A DNA stretch of 22,967 bases, taken from NCBI GenBank assembly GCA_041603535.1, contig JBFIEE010000050.1:1-22967 (forward strand). The letters are read 5' to 3'. The stretch is from HB2-32-21 sp041603535 (lineage in GTDB: Bacteria; Pseudomonadota; Gammaproteobacteria; Pseudomonadales; Porticoccaceae). This document shows positions 1-7,998 of the stretch, in pieces (the first letter of the stretch is position 1; each line of letters begins with the position of its first letter). Position numbers and translations under genes: made by a program. The notes beneath the pieces were generated by a model that was not told the DNA's origin, ran no database searches, and saw nothing but the letters and a program-made list of their open reading frames with translations.

Positions 1-1
1 G

Positions 2-280
2 TTTCTGACCGGCGCGTTATTGCGCGAAACCATCGAAATATTATTAAGCGGCGTTGACTGTGTTCTGGGTCCCGCAACGGACGGTGGCTATGTGTTGATC
101 GGCTTACGTCGGTGCGACCAGTCTCTGTTTTCCGGGGTGGCCTGGAGCACCAGTCGTGTGCTTGAGCAGACCCGTCGGCGCCTCAAAGATCTGGGCTGGC
201 AATGGCGCGAATTGGAGCCTTTGCCGGACATCGATATCGCCGCAGACCTGAACTTGATCATAAATCTGGAAATATTATGA
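2..280 (+). CDS. DUF2064 / TIGR04282-type transferase, 3' fragment
   Basis: This is the C-terminal part of a gene that starts upstream of the window; the frame is open from base 2 to the TGA at 278-280 (92 codons visible). The stretch GPATDGGYVLIGLRR is the hallmark of the DUF2064 family (rSAM/selenodomain-associated glycosyltransferase-like proteins, nucleotidyltransferase fold), where the D-GGY segment lies in the sugar-nucleotide-like pocket. LFSGVAWST and a terminal PDIDIAADL motif also fit the family. No substrate can be deduced. An internal TTG at 20 is not a credible start because the conserved region begins before it. Confidence 0.8.
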   Translation, partial: FLTGALLRETIEILLSGVDCVLGPATDGGYVLIGLRRCDQSLFSGVAWSTSRVLEQTRRRLKDLGWQWRELEPLPDIDIAADLNLIINLEIL

Positions 281-322
281 GGGAAAATTCCTAACTGCAT
301 GATTTTAATGGATATAAATAGC

Positions 323-351
323 TTGACCTGTCGTTGATTTCGTCGTATTTT
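323..351 (+). promoter_or_regulatory. sigma70-type promoter for the PA3496-family gene
   Basis: A -35 box TTGACC (323-328) and a -10 box TATTTT (346-351) are separated by 17 bases in the only sizeable gap upstream of the 425-604 gene. This would give a leader of roughly 65 bases. It is the best-formed promoter seen in the left part of the window. Assignment is by consensus only. Confidence 0.55.
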
Positions 352-424
352 GCGCGGCGTTGACAGGGTGGTAAAACACCTCTGTCTGTGCTTTTAAATG
401 GTATCGGGATTGGGAGATTTCGGT

Positions 425-604
425 ATGGGTGAAGAAGATTTTGACATTATGTATGAAGATGAAACAGATAGTGAGTTATTGCGCAGCGAAGCAGAGCCGC
501 TGCGCGTAACCAGTTCACTGGAAAAGCGTCGGCTGGTTGAGGATAAGCTGGAGCAGCGTCGTTTGGAGAAGCAGATCCGCGGTTATGACTATGACCTTGA
601 TTGA
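425..604 (+). CDS. PA3496-family small putative envelope-integrity protein
   Basis: A 59-residue acidic-to-basic small protein. The C-terminal half (LEKRRLVEDKLEQRRLEKQI) has the repeated charged 'RR..VED.LE.RRL.KQ' pattern of the PA3496 family, which is annotated in gammaproteobacteria as a putative envelope integrity protein of unknown mechanism. The start is set at ATG 425 because GGGAG at 412-416 sits 8 bases upstream; an in-frame ATG at 398 has no ribosome binding site. There is no signal peptide or membrane segment, and the C-terminal half is likely helical or coiled. It stands alone, with its own promoter upstream and about 110 bases before ccmA. Confidence 0.7.
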   Translation: MGEEDFDIMYEDETDSELLRSEAEPLRVTSSLEKRRLVEDKLEQRRLEKQIRGYDYDLD

Positions 605-716
605 GATGCTGCTTACCCGTTAAAGAAGTTTGGTCGTGGTAACTTAAGCCGTTATCACATCTGCACCCCGCCCTTATTTGCGGCATAATGCCGGCTCCCA
701 AATACGGAGTAGCCGG

Positions 717-1361
717 GTGGTTTCAATCCCTCTGTTGGAATTCAAAGATATTGCCTTCGAAAGGGACGACTATCCGTTGTTCGGGGGCGTTTCGGCCAGC
801 TTGTCGCCCGGCGATATTGTCCAGGTTAGCGGTCCCAACGGTTGTGGCAAGACGACCCTGCTGCATATCCTCGCAACGTTAAAACCACCGTCTGATGGAA
901 GTATTTTGTGGCGCGGCAATGACATCAGGTCGAATAAAACTCGATATTTGACTGACATGGCCTTCATTGGCCATCAGGCCGGCCTCAAACTGGTGTTGAC
1001 TGCCCGCGAAAATCTCATTTGGTATTGCCAGCTACACGATATGTCTGAGTGCATCGATAGCATTGATGCAGCGCTCGATATCATGGGTCTGGGGCATTGT
1101 CGGCATATACCGTGCGGCGCGCTCTCGGCAGGGCAGTTACGACGCGTCGCGTTGGCCATATTACATTTGCGTTCCGTCGCTTTGTGGTTGCTGGACGAAC
1201 CGCTAACCGCGCTGGATGGTGCCGGCGTAGGTGAGCTGGAACTGCTTTTCAAATCCCACCTTGAACACGGCGGTATGATCATTTTCAGTAGTCACCAGCC
1301 CCTGTCCGTAGCGGGCGTGAGCAACCTGTTGCTCGGTGAACATCTTGCGAGTGTCCATTAA
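717..1361 (+). CDS. ccmA: heme exporter ATP-binding protein CcmA
   Basis: ATPase subunit of the CcmABCD complex, which releases holo-CcmE during cytochrome c maturation at the inner membrane. Walker A GPNGCGKTT is at about residues 39-47, the family-typical signature LSAGQLRR near residue 135, Walker B LWLLDEPLTALD follows, and the H-loop is SSHQ. The GTG start at 717 is chosen because GGAG (706-709) lies 7 bases upstream and gives 214 aa, the usual CcmA length; an in-frame TTG at 678 would add an implausible tail. It is the first gene of a nine-gene operon. A CATAAT hexamer at 684-689 could be a -10 element, but its -35 is poor, so the operon promoter is not firmly located. Confidence 0.95.
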   Translation: MVSIPLLEFKDIAFERDDYPLFGGVSASLSPGDIVQVSGPNGCGKTTLLHILATLKPPSDGSILWRGNDIRSNKTRYLTDMAFIGHQAGLKLVLTARENLIWYCQLHDMSECIDSIDAALDIMGLGHCRHIPCGALSAGQLRRVALAILHLRSVALWLLDEPLTALDGAGVGELELLFKSHLEHGGMIIFSSHQPLSVAGVSNLLLGEHLASVH

Positions 1362-1363
1362 CA

Positions 1364-2041
1364 ATGGTCTGTGCTGGAGGGTTTTGTGGGCTGCTGCGTC
1401 GTGATTTACTACTGGCCCTTCGCCATCGCAGTGACGCGCTAAATCCGCTGGTATTTTTTGTTATGACCACGACACTGGTGCCGTTGGCGATCAGCCCGGA
1501 GGCGTCACGTCTGGCAATCATCGCCCCAGGTATGATCTGGATAACGGCTTTGCTGGCGACGTTGCTGGCGCTGGACGGGCTGTTTCAGGACGATTTTTCT
1601 GATGGGGCATTGGTGCAAATTATACTTAGTCCCATGCCGCTCTGGGTGCTGGTCACCGCCAAGGTACTGGCGCACTGGTTGGTCACCGGTTTGCCCATTA
1701 CCCTCGTGGCGCCAGTTCTGGCGACGATGTTGGCGCTTCCCGAGGCGGGTTATGTGCCGCTGGTTGTGGGGCTGGCGCTTGGAACGGCGTGTTTTAGCCT
1801 GATTGGCGCCGTTGGCGCCGCGCTGACCGTAGCCTTGCGCAAAGGCGGGGTCCTGTTGTCGTTGATAGTGATGCCCCTGTATTTTCCGGTGCTTATTTTT
1901 GGCGCAAACGCAGTACATCGGGCAATTGACGGACTGCATTATGCTCCCGTACTGGCGTTACTGGGAGCGTTCTTCGCCTTTGCGCTGCTGACCAGCCCCT
2001 TTGCCGCCGCAGGCGCGCTAAAAGTTGGAATAAACGGGTAA
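1364..2041 (+). CDS. ccmB: heme exporter permease CcmB
   Basis: A 225-residue inner-membrane protein, the permease partner of CcmA. The N-terminus (LLRRDLLLALRHRSDALNPL) followed by FFVMTTTLVPLAISPE matches the conserved beginning of CcmB, where a cytoplasmic segment rich in Arg/Asp precedes the first membrane helix. About six hydrophobic segments follow across the whole length. It begins 2 bases after the ccmA stop, so translation is probably coupled; no strong ribosome binding site precedes the ATG. It ends 4 bases before ccmC. Confidence 0.93.
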   Translation: MVCAGGFCGLLRRDLLLALRHRSDALNPLVFFVMTTTLVPLAISPEASRLAIIAPGMIWITALLATLLALDGLFQDDFSDGALVQIILSPMPLWVLVTAKVLAHWLVTGLPITLVAPVLATMLALPEAGYVPLVVGLALGTACFSLIGAVGAALTVALRKGGVLLSLIVMPLYFPVLIFGANAVHRAIDGLHYAPVLALLGAFFAFALLTSPFAAAGALKVGING

Positions 2042-2045
2042 CCTT

Positions 2046-2786
2046 ATGTGGCAGTTTGTCAGGGAATGGTTTCACCGGCTGGGCTCACCGCGTTGGTTTT
2101 ATCAGGCATCGAGTAGCTGGCTGCCCTGGTTGGCCGTATTCACGGGTGGCCTGCTGACGGCAGGGTTAATCTGGGGTCTGGGTTTTGCACCGCAGGATGC
2201 CAGGCAGGGCAATAGTTTCAGAATCATTTATATCCATGTACCCGTATCGATGCTGGCGTTGGCCGGTTATTACGTAATGGCTGTCGCGGGAGCGGTGGCT
2301 TTGATATGGAGAATCAAACTGGCGGAAATGGTGATGGTCGCAGCAGCACCCCTTGGCGCTGCCCTGACCTTTTTGGCGCTATTAACCGGCGCAATATGGG
2401 GCAAGCCCACCTGGGGAACCTATTGGGTGTGGGACGCGCGAATTACCTCGATGCTGGTGCTGCTGTTTCTCTACCTGGGTGTAATCGCCCTGAGTCACGC
2501 GTTTACGTCCCGCGATACGGCTTACCGGGCCTGCGCGATTCTGGGTCTGGTGGGGACGGTTAATATTCCAATTATCTACAAGTCGGTGGACTGGTGGTAC
2601 ACTTTGCACCAGCCTGCGACCATTAAATTCACCAGCGCGCCGAGCATGCACCCGGCCATGTTAAAACCCCTTGTGGTGATGATTCTGGGCTTTTATTGCT
2701 TCTACGCGTTGGTGTTGATTCTCAATACGCGAGCAGAAATTCTCAACCGTGAACAACGCACTTCCTGGGTGAAGGAGTTACCGTGA
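2046..2786 (+). CDS. ccmC: heme-handling protein CcmC
   Basis: Loads heme from the inner membrane onto CcmE. The 246-residue protein carries the tryptophan-rich WWD signature of the heme-handling family (WGTYWVWDAR and the adjacent helix, about residues 118-145). It also has the two flanking periplasmic histidines expected to ligate heme: IYIHVPVSM (near residue 62) and DWWYTLHQPAT (near residue 185). Six transmembrane segments are apparent. Its stop codon overlaps a GTG that opens a 15-codon mini-ORF leading directly into ccmD (see findings). Confidence 0.95.
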   Translation: MWQFVREWFHRLGSPRWFYQASSSWLPWLAVFTGGLLTAGLIWGLGFAPQDARQGNSFRIIYIHVPVSMLALAGYYVMAVAGAVALIWRIKLAEMVMVAAAPLGAALTFLALLTGAIWGKPTWGTYWVWDARITSMLVLLFLYLGVIALSHAFTSRDTAYRACAILGLVGTVNIPIIYKSVDWWYTLHQPATIKFTSAPSMHPAMLKPLVVMILGFYCFYALVLILNTRAEILNREQRTSWVKELP

Positions 2787-2830
2787 GCAGAGCGTGGTGG
2801 GTGGCGGTAGCGCTGGTGCGACCTGAATGA
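2783..2830 (+). other. 15-codon mini-ORF bridging ccmC and ccmD
   Basis: GTG at 2783 overlaps the ccmC stop (GTGA) and is preceded, 5 bases upstream, by a strong Shine-Dalgarno GAAGGAG (2771-2777). The frame codes for MSRAWWVAVALVRPE and ends at TGA 2828-2830, which overlaps the ATG of ccmD (ATGA). It may simply carry ribosomes from ccmC to ccmD, whose own start has no ribosome binding site. A functional peptide is not implied. Confidence 0.35.
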
Positions 2831-3009
2831 CATTCCAATTTGAAACAATGCTGGAGTTTTTGGCGATGGGTGGCCACGGCGCCTATGTCTGGAGCGCCTA
2901 CGCGATATCCATCGTGGTACTCATTGCGCTGGTGGTAGCACCCTTGCGTCGTCGCCGCAAATTCCTTGCTGCAAATGACAGACGGCGCCGGCAGGGCGGC
3001 GAACAATGA
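2827..3009 (+). CDS. ccmD: heme exporter small subunit CcmD
   Basis: A 60-residue single-pass membrane protein that stabilises the CcmABC-CcmE assembly. It shows the CcmD pattern: a short hydrophilic N-terminus ending in FLAMGGHGAYVWSAY, one hydrophobic helix (AISIVVLIALVVAPL) and a basic cytoplasmic tail (RRRRKFLAANDRRRR). The start ATG at 2827 overlaps the stop of a mini-ORF rather than ccmC itself, which is unusual for this tightly packed operon. Its stop overlaps the ccmE start (ATGA). Confidence 0.9.
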   Translation: MTFQFETMLEFLAMGGHGAYVWSAYAISIVVLIALVVAPLRRRRKFLAANDRRRRQGGEQ

Positions 3010-3569
3010 AAGCCATACGCAAACAACGGCTGTACCTGGTTATTTTCATTATCAGTGTGGCTTCAGTCGGCGTGGGCTTATTGACTTACGCACTGCGGGA
3101 AAATATCAATTTATTCTATACACCGTCGCAGGTGATGGCCGGCGACGCACCCGAAGATGCCAGAATTCGTGTGGGCGGCATGGTTGTGCGAGGCAGCGTT
3201 GTGCGTAATGCAGCTTCTCTGGCCGTGACTTTTGATGTTACTGACGGAGCGGCACAGGTACCCATAAGCTACAGCGGCATATTGCCGGACATGTTCGCCG
3301 AAGGTGAAGCGGCAGTGGCAACCGGGCGGTGGACAGCGACAGGGGTGTTCGCGGCCGACGAGGTGCTGGCGAAGCATGACGAGGAATATATGCCGCCGGA
3401 AGTGGCTGACGCCATGTTACAGGCCCACGAAAGAAAGGCTGCCAGTAGCGAGTCTGATAAGAGCAAGCTTGGCGAGGGCAAAGCTGCTGAAAAAGTTATG
3501 CTCGTCAATCCCCTGAATCCCCCGGGCTCAGAAACATCGGTCGGATCCACAAACTCGGTACCTGAATGA
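3006..3569 (+). CDS. ccmE: periplasmic heme chaperone CcmE
   Basis: Binds heme covalently in the periplasm and passes it to CcmF/CcmH. There is an N-terminal anchor helix (about residues 7-29), then the OB-fold beta-barrel (IRVGGMVVRGSV and following). The heme-attachment motif AKHDEEYMPPE carries the covalent His at residue 124 and the conserved Tyr at 128. The C-terminal tail after about residue 140 is long, Ser/Lys/Ala-rich and probably disordered, giving 187 aa where many homologues have 140-165. It overlaps ccmD and ccmF by four bases each. Confidence 0.95.
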   Translation: MKAIRKQRLYLVIFIISVASVGVGLLTYALRENINLFYTPSQVMAGDAPEDARIRVGGMVVRGSVVRNAASLAVTFDVTDGAAQVPISYSGILPDMFAEGEAAVATGRWTATGVFAADEVLAKHDEEYMPPEVADAMLQAHERKAASSESDKSKLGEGKAAEKVMLVNPLNPPGSETSVGSTNSVPE

Positions 3570-5587
3570 TCGCTGAATTTGGCCACTTTGCACTGATCCT
3601 GGCGTTATGTCTGGCCATAGCTCAGGCATTTATCCCCCTGATGGGCACGCTGTCAGCGAACAGCTTGTGGATGAGCACTGCGCGGCCCATCGCCTACGGG
3701 CAGTTTGTTTTTGTCGCGATCAGTTTCGCCTGTCTTGTGGCGTTGTTTCTCGGTGACGATTTTTCCGTACGCTATGTCGTCGACAACTCTAATTCGAGGC
3801 TACCGGACCGCTATAAATTCAGTGCTGTTTGGGGAGCCCATGAAGGCTCTCTGCTCTTGTGGGCGCTGATACTGTCGGGCTGGACACTGGCTGTGGCCCT
3901 GTTCAGTCGCAGTTTGCCGCTGGATATGGTGGCGCGGGTGTTGTCCGTGATGGGCATGATTGCCGTAGGCTTCTATCTTTTTCTGGTATTAACCTCCAAC
4001 CCCTTTGAGCGCCTGCTGCCGTTCTTTCCGGCCGAGGGCAAAGACCTGAATCCGCTGCTCCAGGATATTGGCCTGATCATACATCCGCCGATGCTTTACA
4101 TGGGCTATGTCGGTTTTTCAGTGGCATTTTCCTTTGCTTTGGCGGCATTGATGGCCGGCCGCCTGGATGCCGCCTGGGCCCGCTGGACACGCCCCTGGAC
4201 CAATGCCGCCTGGGCCTTTCTGACGGCGGGCATTGCCTTAGGTAGCTGGTGGGCTTATTACGAGTTAGGTTGGGGGGGCTGGTGGTTCTGGGATCCCGTT
4301 GAAAACGCATCTTTTATGCCGTGGCTGGTGGGCACCGCTTTAATTCACAGTCTCGCAGTAGCCGAGAAGCGCGGCCTGTTTCGCAGTTGGACGTTGTTAC
4401 TGGCCATCCTGGCATTTTCACTCAGTCTACTGGGCACGTTTCTGGTCAGGTCCGGTGTTTTGACCTCGGTTCATGCTTTTGCAGCGGATCCCGCGCGAGG
4501 TGTCTTTATCCTGGGTTTTCTGGCGATAGTCATCGGCGGGTCGCTGTTGCTCTTTGCCCTCAGAGGACCGGCCATACGAAGCAGTGCCAGTTTTGACTGG
4601 TTGTCGAGAGAGACATTCCTGCTGGGTAACAATATTTTGTTACTGGTTGCTATGGCGACTATTTTGATCGGGACTTTGTATCCCCTCATTGCCGATGTGC
4701 TCGGGTGGGGGAAAATCTCAGTTGGCCCGCCGTATTTCAATCTATTTTTTGTGCCTCTGGCTTTAGTGCTGGGGCTGATCATGGCGCCGGGCTCGGTGAT
4801 GCGCTGGAAACGTTATCCGGCTCGTGCCCTGGCGAGGACCGCGATGTGGCCGGCGCTGATCAGCGTTCTGGCGGCGGCGGTCGTGTTGCCGCTGGCCGGT
4901 TTCTCTTATCGAGTATTACCGTTTATGGCGCTTGCTGTTGGGACGTGGATTGGCGTGTGGTCAGGGCGCGACTGGTTAAGTAAAAGTGCTTCCGCACAGG
5001 GGCGTTGGGTTGGCGCCAGACGCTTGCGCGGCAGCTATTACGGCATGTTGTGTGCTCATCTGGGTATCGCAGTGGCGATTATCGGTGTCGGTCTGACCAG
5101 TCACTACAGTGAGGAAAAAGATGTTCGCCTGGAACCCGGCGAAGCTGTGACGGTAGCGGGATATACCTTCCTGTTTCGCGGTGTGGAAATTAACGCCGGC
5201 CCTAATTACACGGCGCGTCGAGGGCGGTTTGAAGTGTCGCGCAACAACAGCCTGGTGGCGTTGCTGCAACCTGAAAAACGGCATTATACGGCAGGCGGCC
5301 AGGTTATGACCGAAGCCGATATCGACGGCGGCCTGTTTCGCGATATCTACGTGGCGCTTGGCGAGCCGATGGCGGGGGGTGCCTGGTCGGTGCGGGTTTA
5401 CGTGAAACCCCTGGTGCGCTGGATCTGGTTGGGCGCTCTGATGATTGCATTTGGGGGCGGCATTGCGGCTCTGGACAAACGCTATCGCCCCGCACCGACG
5501 ACACGCTCCCCGTCCGCCGCAGCGGTGGATTTACGTAAAGCCGCGGGTAAAAGTGAAGTTGCAGGGGTGCAGGATGGCGCGATTTAA
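3566..5587 (+). CDS. ccmF: cytochrome c heme lyase subunit CcmF
   Basis: A 673-residue polytopic membrane protein of the heme-ligation module, working with CcmH and CcmI. The WWD domain (GGWWFWDPVENASFMPWL, near residues 236-255) is intact, with the conserved flanking histidines (LLQDIGLIIHPPMLYMGY upstream; LIHSLAVAEKRG and SGVLTSVHAFAADP downstream). A large periplasmic domain precedes the last helix (LVRWIWLGALMIAFGGGIAAL). The ATG overlaps the ccmE stop, and the 3' end overlaps ccmG by 14 bases. Confidence 0.96.
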   Translation: MIAEFGHFALILALCLAIAQAFIPLMGTLSANSLWMSTARPIAYGQFVFVAISFACLVALFLGDDFSVRYVVDNSNSRLPDRYKFSAVWGAHEGSLLLWALILSGWTLAVALFSRSLPLDMVARVLSVMGMIAVGFYLFLVLTSNPFERLLPFFPAEGKDLNPLLQDIGLIIHPPMLYMGYVGFSVAFSFALAALMAGRLDAAWARWTRPWTNAAWAFLTAGIALGSWWAYYELGWGGWWFWDPVENASFMPWLVGTALIHSLAVAEKRGLFRSWTLLLAILAFSLSLLGTFLVRSGVLTSVHAFAADPARGVFILGFLAIVIGGSLLLFALRGPAIRSSASFDWLSRETFLLGNNILLLVAMATILIGTLYPLIADVLGWGKISVGPPYFNLFFVPLALVLGLIMAPGSVMRWKRYPARALARTAMWPALISVLAAAVVLPLAGFSYRVLPFMALAVGTWIGVWSGRDWLSKSASAQGRWVGARRLRGSYYGMLCAHLGIAVAIIGVGLTSHYSEEKDVRLEPGEAVTVAGYTFLFRGVEINAGPNYTARRGRFEVSRNNSLVALLQPEKRHYTAGGQVMTEADIDGGLFRDIYVALGEPMAGGAWSVRVYVKPLVRWIWLGALMIAFGGGIAALDKRYRPAPTTRSPSAAAVDLRKAAGKSEVAGVQDGAI

Positions 5588-6122
5588 GCTGTATATTCCG
5601 CTGTTGGTATTTGTCCTGCTGGCCAGCTTTCTATATTGGGGTTTGGGGCGGGATCCAAACGCGATGCCCTCCGCGCTGGTCGACAGACCGGTGCCGTTTT
5701 TTACATTGCCGCGTCTTGACGATGAGCGGCAGCTGATTACCCAGGAAGTGTTGAAGGGCCAGGTGACCTTGCTCAATGTGTGGGCTACGTGGTGTTTTTC
5801 CTGCCGCGCTGAACATCCCTATCTGATCGAGCTGGCGGGTCGGGGTGTTGCTATTGTCGGCCTCAATTACAAAGATGACGGTGCCGATGCCCGCGCCTGG
5901 CTGGCGCAGCTGGGTAACCCCTACCGGGAGAATATTGTTGATCGGGATGGCTCGCTGGGTCTTGACCTGGGTGTCTTTGGTGCGCCTGAAACCTACCTGG
6001 TTGATAACGAAGGTATTATTCGTCTGAAACACGTCGGAGTGATTGATGAGCGGGTTTGGCGGGACAAAATAGGGCCCCTGTACGAGTCCCTGGGTGACGT
6101 TCAGACTGGTGAGTTACGATGA
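5574..6122 (+). CDS. ccmG: periplasmic thioredoxin-like reductase CcmG (DsbE)
   Basis: Keeps apocytochrome CxxCH cysteines (and CcmH) reduced. This 182-residue protein has an N-terminal membrane anchor (about residues 5-24), then a thioredoxin fold. The active site W73-C74-F75-S76-C77 is followed by RAEHP, as in CcmG proteins, and a cis-proline loop (VFGAPETYLVD) is present. The CFSC dipeptide differs from the CPTC/CVPC found in best-studied homologues; both cysteines remain. The start is the ATG at 5574; an upstream frame back to 5445 lies inside ccmF and is not credible. Confidence 0.95.
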   Translation: MARFKLYIPLLVFVLLASFLYWGLGRDPNAMPSALVDRPVPFFTLPRLDDERQLITQEVLKGQVTLLNVWATWCFSCRAEHPYLIELAGRGVAIVGLNYKDDGADARAWLAQLGNPYRENIVDRDGSLGLDLGVFGAPETYLVDNEGIIRLKHVGVIDERVWRDKIGPLYESLGDVQTGELR

Positions 6123-6676
6123 TCAGGCGGGCGCTTAATAATAAGTTACGTGTTCGTTACAAAGTGGCCATCGCCGTCACCATGGCGTGTGTGGTGGCGC
6201 TGTGGGCGGCATCGACCGGGGCGGTGGTGGATGTCGATCAACTGTCCACCAGGCAGCTCTCCGAGAGATACCACCACCTGGTGGAGGAGTATCGATGCCC
6301 GAAATGTCAGAATCAGAATCTCGCTGAATCTGATTCACCGATTTCCGCTGACTTGCGAAAACAAATCCGCCGTATGCTCGAAGAGGGTGCCAGTGATGAG
6401 GCGATCAGTGATTACCTGGTAGCCCGTTACGGTGACTTTGTTCTCTACCGACCCCGGCTTCAGCAGGGTACCTATCTGTTGTGGTTGGCCCCCGTCGTGT
6501 TGTTATCAATTGGCGTACTGGTAGTCGGTGTGGTTGTCAGTCGTCGTCGCGCGCAGCCGCTTGCAGCGGGCGAGCATGAGCTCGGGCTTAACGTTGCCGA
6601 GCAAGCGCGGGTCAACCGCTTGCTTGCCGGTTCGAGTGACGGTGTGACAAGGGCCGGCGAAGGGGAGTCACGGTGA
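6119..6676 (+). CDS. ccmH: cytochrome c biogenesis thiol protein CcmH
   Basis: Accepts and reduces apocytochrome thiols as part of the CcmFHI ligase. The 185-residue protein has a signal/anchor helix (about residues 15-35), then the family motif RCPKCQNQ with the redox pair Cys60/Cys63. Next comes the three-helix bundle (ADLRKQIRRMLEEGASDEAI) and the conserved YGDFVLYRP. A second membrane helix (about 117-140) is followed by a short cytoplasmic tail. This is the short, one-domain form; the TPR part is the separate gene downstream. It overlaps both neighbours by four bases. Confidence 0.95.
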   Translation: MIRRALNNKLRVRYKVAIAVTMACVVALWAASTGAVVDVDQLSTRQLSERYHHLVEEYRCPKCQNQNLAESDSPISADLRKQIRRMLEEGASDEAISDYLVARYGDFVLYRPRLQQGTYLLWLAPVVLLSIGVLVVGVVVSRRRAQPLAAGEHELGLNVAEQARVNRLLAGSSDGVTRAGEGESR

Positions 6677-7917
6677 CCACGCTGTTTTTAGCGGCTTTTA
6701 TGCTGGCGGGTGCGGCGAGTTTTATTTGTTACCGGGTCTTTGTACCCGGCAGGAATGTTGTCGAGTCGGCGCGCGATAATACTCCGACGAATATTGCTCT
6801 GTACCACGAATACGCCGCCGAACTGGAACTGCTGCAAGCCAGCAGTGCCGGCAATAGTGATGGCGATGTCGATGATAGGGACGACGGTGATAACGACCAG
6901 CGTCAGGCGTTGTTGATAGAGGCGCAACGCCAGCTGTTGATCGATCAGATTGATGATGGTGGGGCAGGCGACAGTGGCGAATCAGTGGTAGCACGCAGGG
7001 ACGGCAGGGCGCTACTTGTTGTCACGGCTGGGGTGTTGATGGTGGTGGCGGCAGCGCTTTATTGGCAGCTTGGCGCCATCCAGGATATGCAGATTCGAAG
7101 CTTGCTTGCGGCACCGGATCAGGCGTCCGCCCCGACTTTGCGTCGTGCACTGGTGGACCGTCTCGAACAGAGAGATGACAATTTATATTACTGGATGTTA
7201 CTTGCTCGCATCGAACAGGCGGCGGGTCAGGGTACCGCTGCGGTGCAGGCTTATCGCCGGGCCTTAGCGTTAGCGCCGGACGATGCGGAGGTAAATGCTG
7301 AGCTGGCACAGGCCCTCTTCGTCGACGCTGACCAGCACATCACCGAAGAGGCAATAAGCCTTGTCAGCAGGGCGCTCGCCCTTGACCCGGACAATGGCCT
7401 GGCGTTGGAGCTCGCCGGAGTGGCGGCATTTTCACAGGCCGATTACAGCAATGCGGTGACTTACTGGCAGCGGGCGTTGAGTTTATTGCCTCCAGACTCT
7501 GGCAATGCCCGTGCCTTACAGGCGGGCGTCGCCAAAGCGGTCAGCTTACAAGGTTCTAATGCTGACGCGACGCTGTTAACAGTACAGGTTAACCTCGCCG
7601 AAGCGTTGCGAAATCCATCTCTCAGTCCGACCAGTTTAGTTTATGTGTATGCAAGACAGTGGCAGGGCCCGCCAATGCCGTTAGTTGCGCAACGCTACAC
7701 CGTTGCCGATTTACCTGTTGAGGTAAACTTTACGGATGCGATGTCACTCGCAGCTTCGCGAAAGTTGTCTACCGTGGATGAGATTGAAGTGATTGTCAGG
7801 GTCGCTCTTGGTGGCAGTCTGCAGGCTGTGTCAGGCGATCTGGAAGGACGTATTGGGCCGCTTTCTATAAGTGAGCAGAGTCATTACAAAGTGACTATTG
7901 ATCGCCTGGTGCCTTAG
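6673..7917 (+). CDS. ccmI: c-type cytochrome biogenesis protein CcmI
   Basis: Apocytochrome chaperone of the CcmFHI ligase. The 414-residue protein has two N-terminal membrane helices (about 2-22 and 112-135), with a cytoplasmic loop between them that includes a very acidic insert (residues 61-75, mostly Asp/Gly/Asn). TPR repeats follow (YYWMLLARIEQAAGQ..AVQAYRRALALAPDDAEV, then AISLVSRALALDPDN and NAVTYWQRALSLLP). A C-terminal beta domain starts at LLTVQVNLAEAL and ends in YKVTIDRLVP. It starts with GTG overlapping the ccmH stop (GTGA). It is the last gene of the ccm operon; no convincing terminator was found after it. Confidence 0.93.
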   Translation: MTTLFLAAFMLAGAASFICYRVFVPGRNVVESARDNTPTNIALYHEYAAELELLQASSAGNSDGDVDDRDDGDNDQRQALLIEAQRQLLIDQIDDGGAGDSGESVVARRDGRALLVVTAGVLMVVAAALYWQLGAIQDMQIRSLLAAPDQASAPTLRRALVDRLEQRDDNLYYWMLLARIEQAAGQGTAAVQAYRRALALAPDDAEVNAELAQALFVDADQHITEEAISLVSRALALDPDNGLALELAGVAAFSQADYSNAVTYWQRALSLLPPDSGNARALQAGVAKAVSLQGSNADATLLTVQVNLAEALRNPSLSPTSLVYVYARQWQGPPMPLVAQRYTVADLPVEVNFTDAMSLAASRKLSTVDEIEVIVRVALGGSLQAVSGDLEGRIGPLSISEQSHYKVTIDRLVP

Positions 7918-7951
7918 GGTCTACGGTTGCTCTTGGGCTGGTCATGGCGTT

Positions 7952-7957
7952 TTGACA
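7952..7957 (+). promoter_or_regulatory. possible -35 element upstream of the VIT-family gene
   Basis: TTGACA is a perfect -35 hexamer in the 81-base gap between ccmI and the transporter gene. The sequence at 16-17 bases' spacing (TTAACC/TAACCG) is a poor -10, and TAATTT is only 12 bases away. A separate promoter is therefore possible but weakly supported. Confidence 0.25.
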
Positions 7958-7998
7958 ATCGCTATCGCGTAATTTAACCGAGGTAAAAGAGTAGTCCT

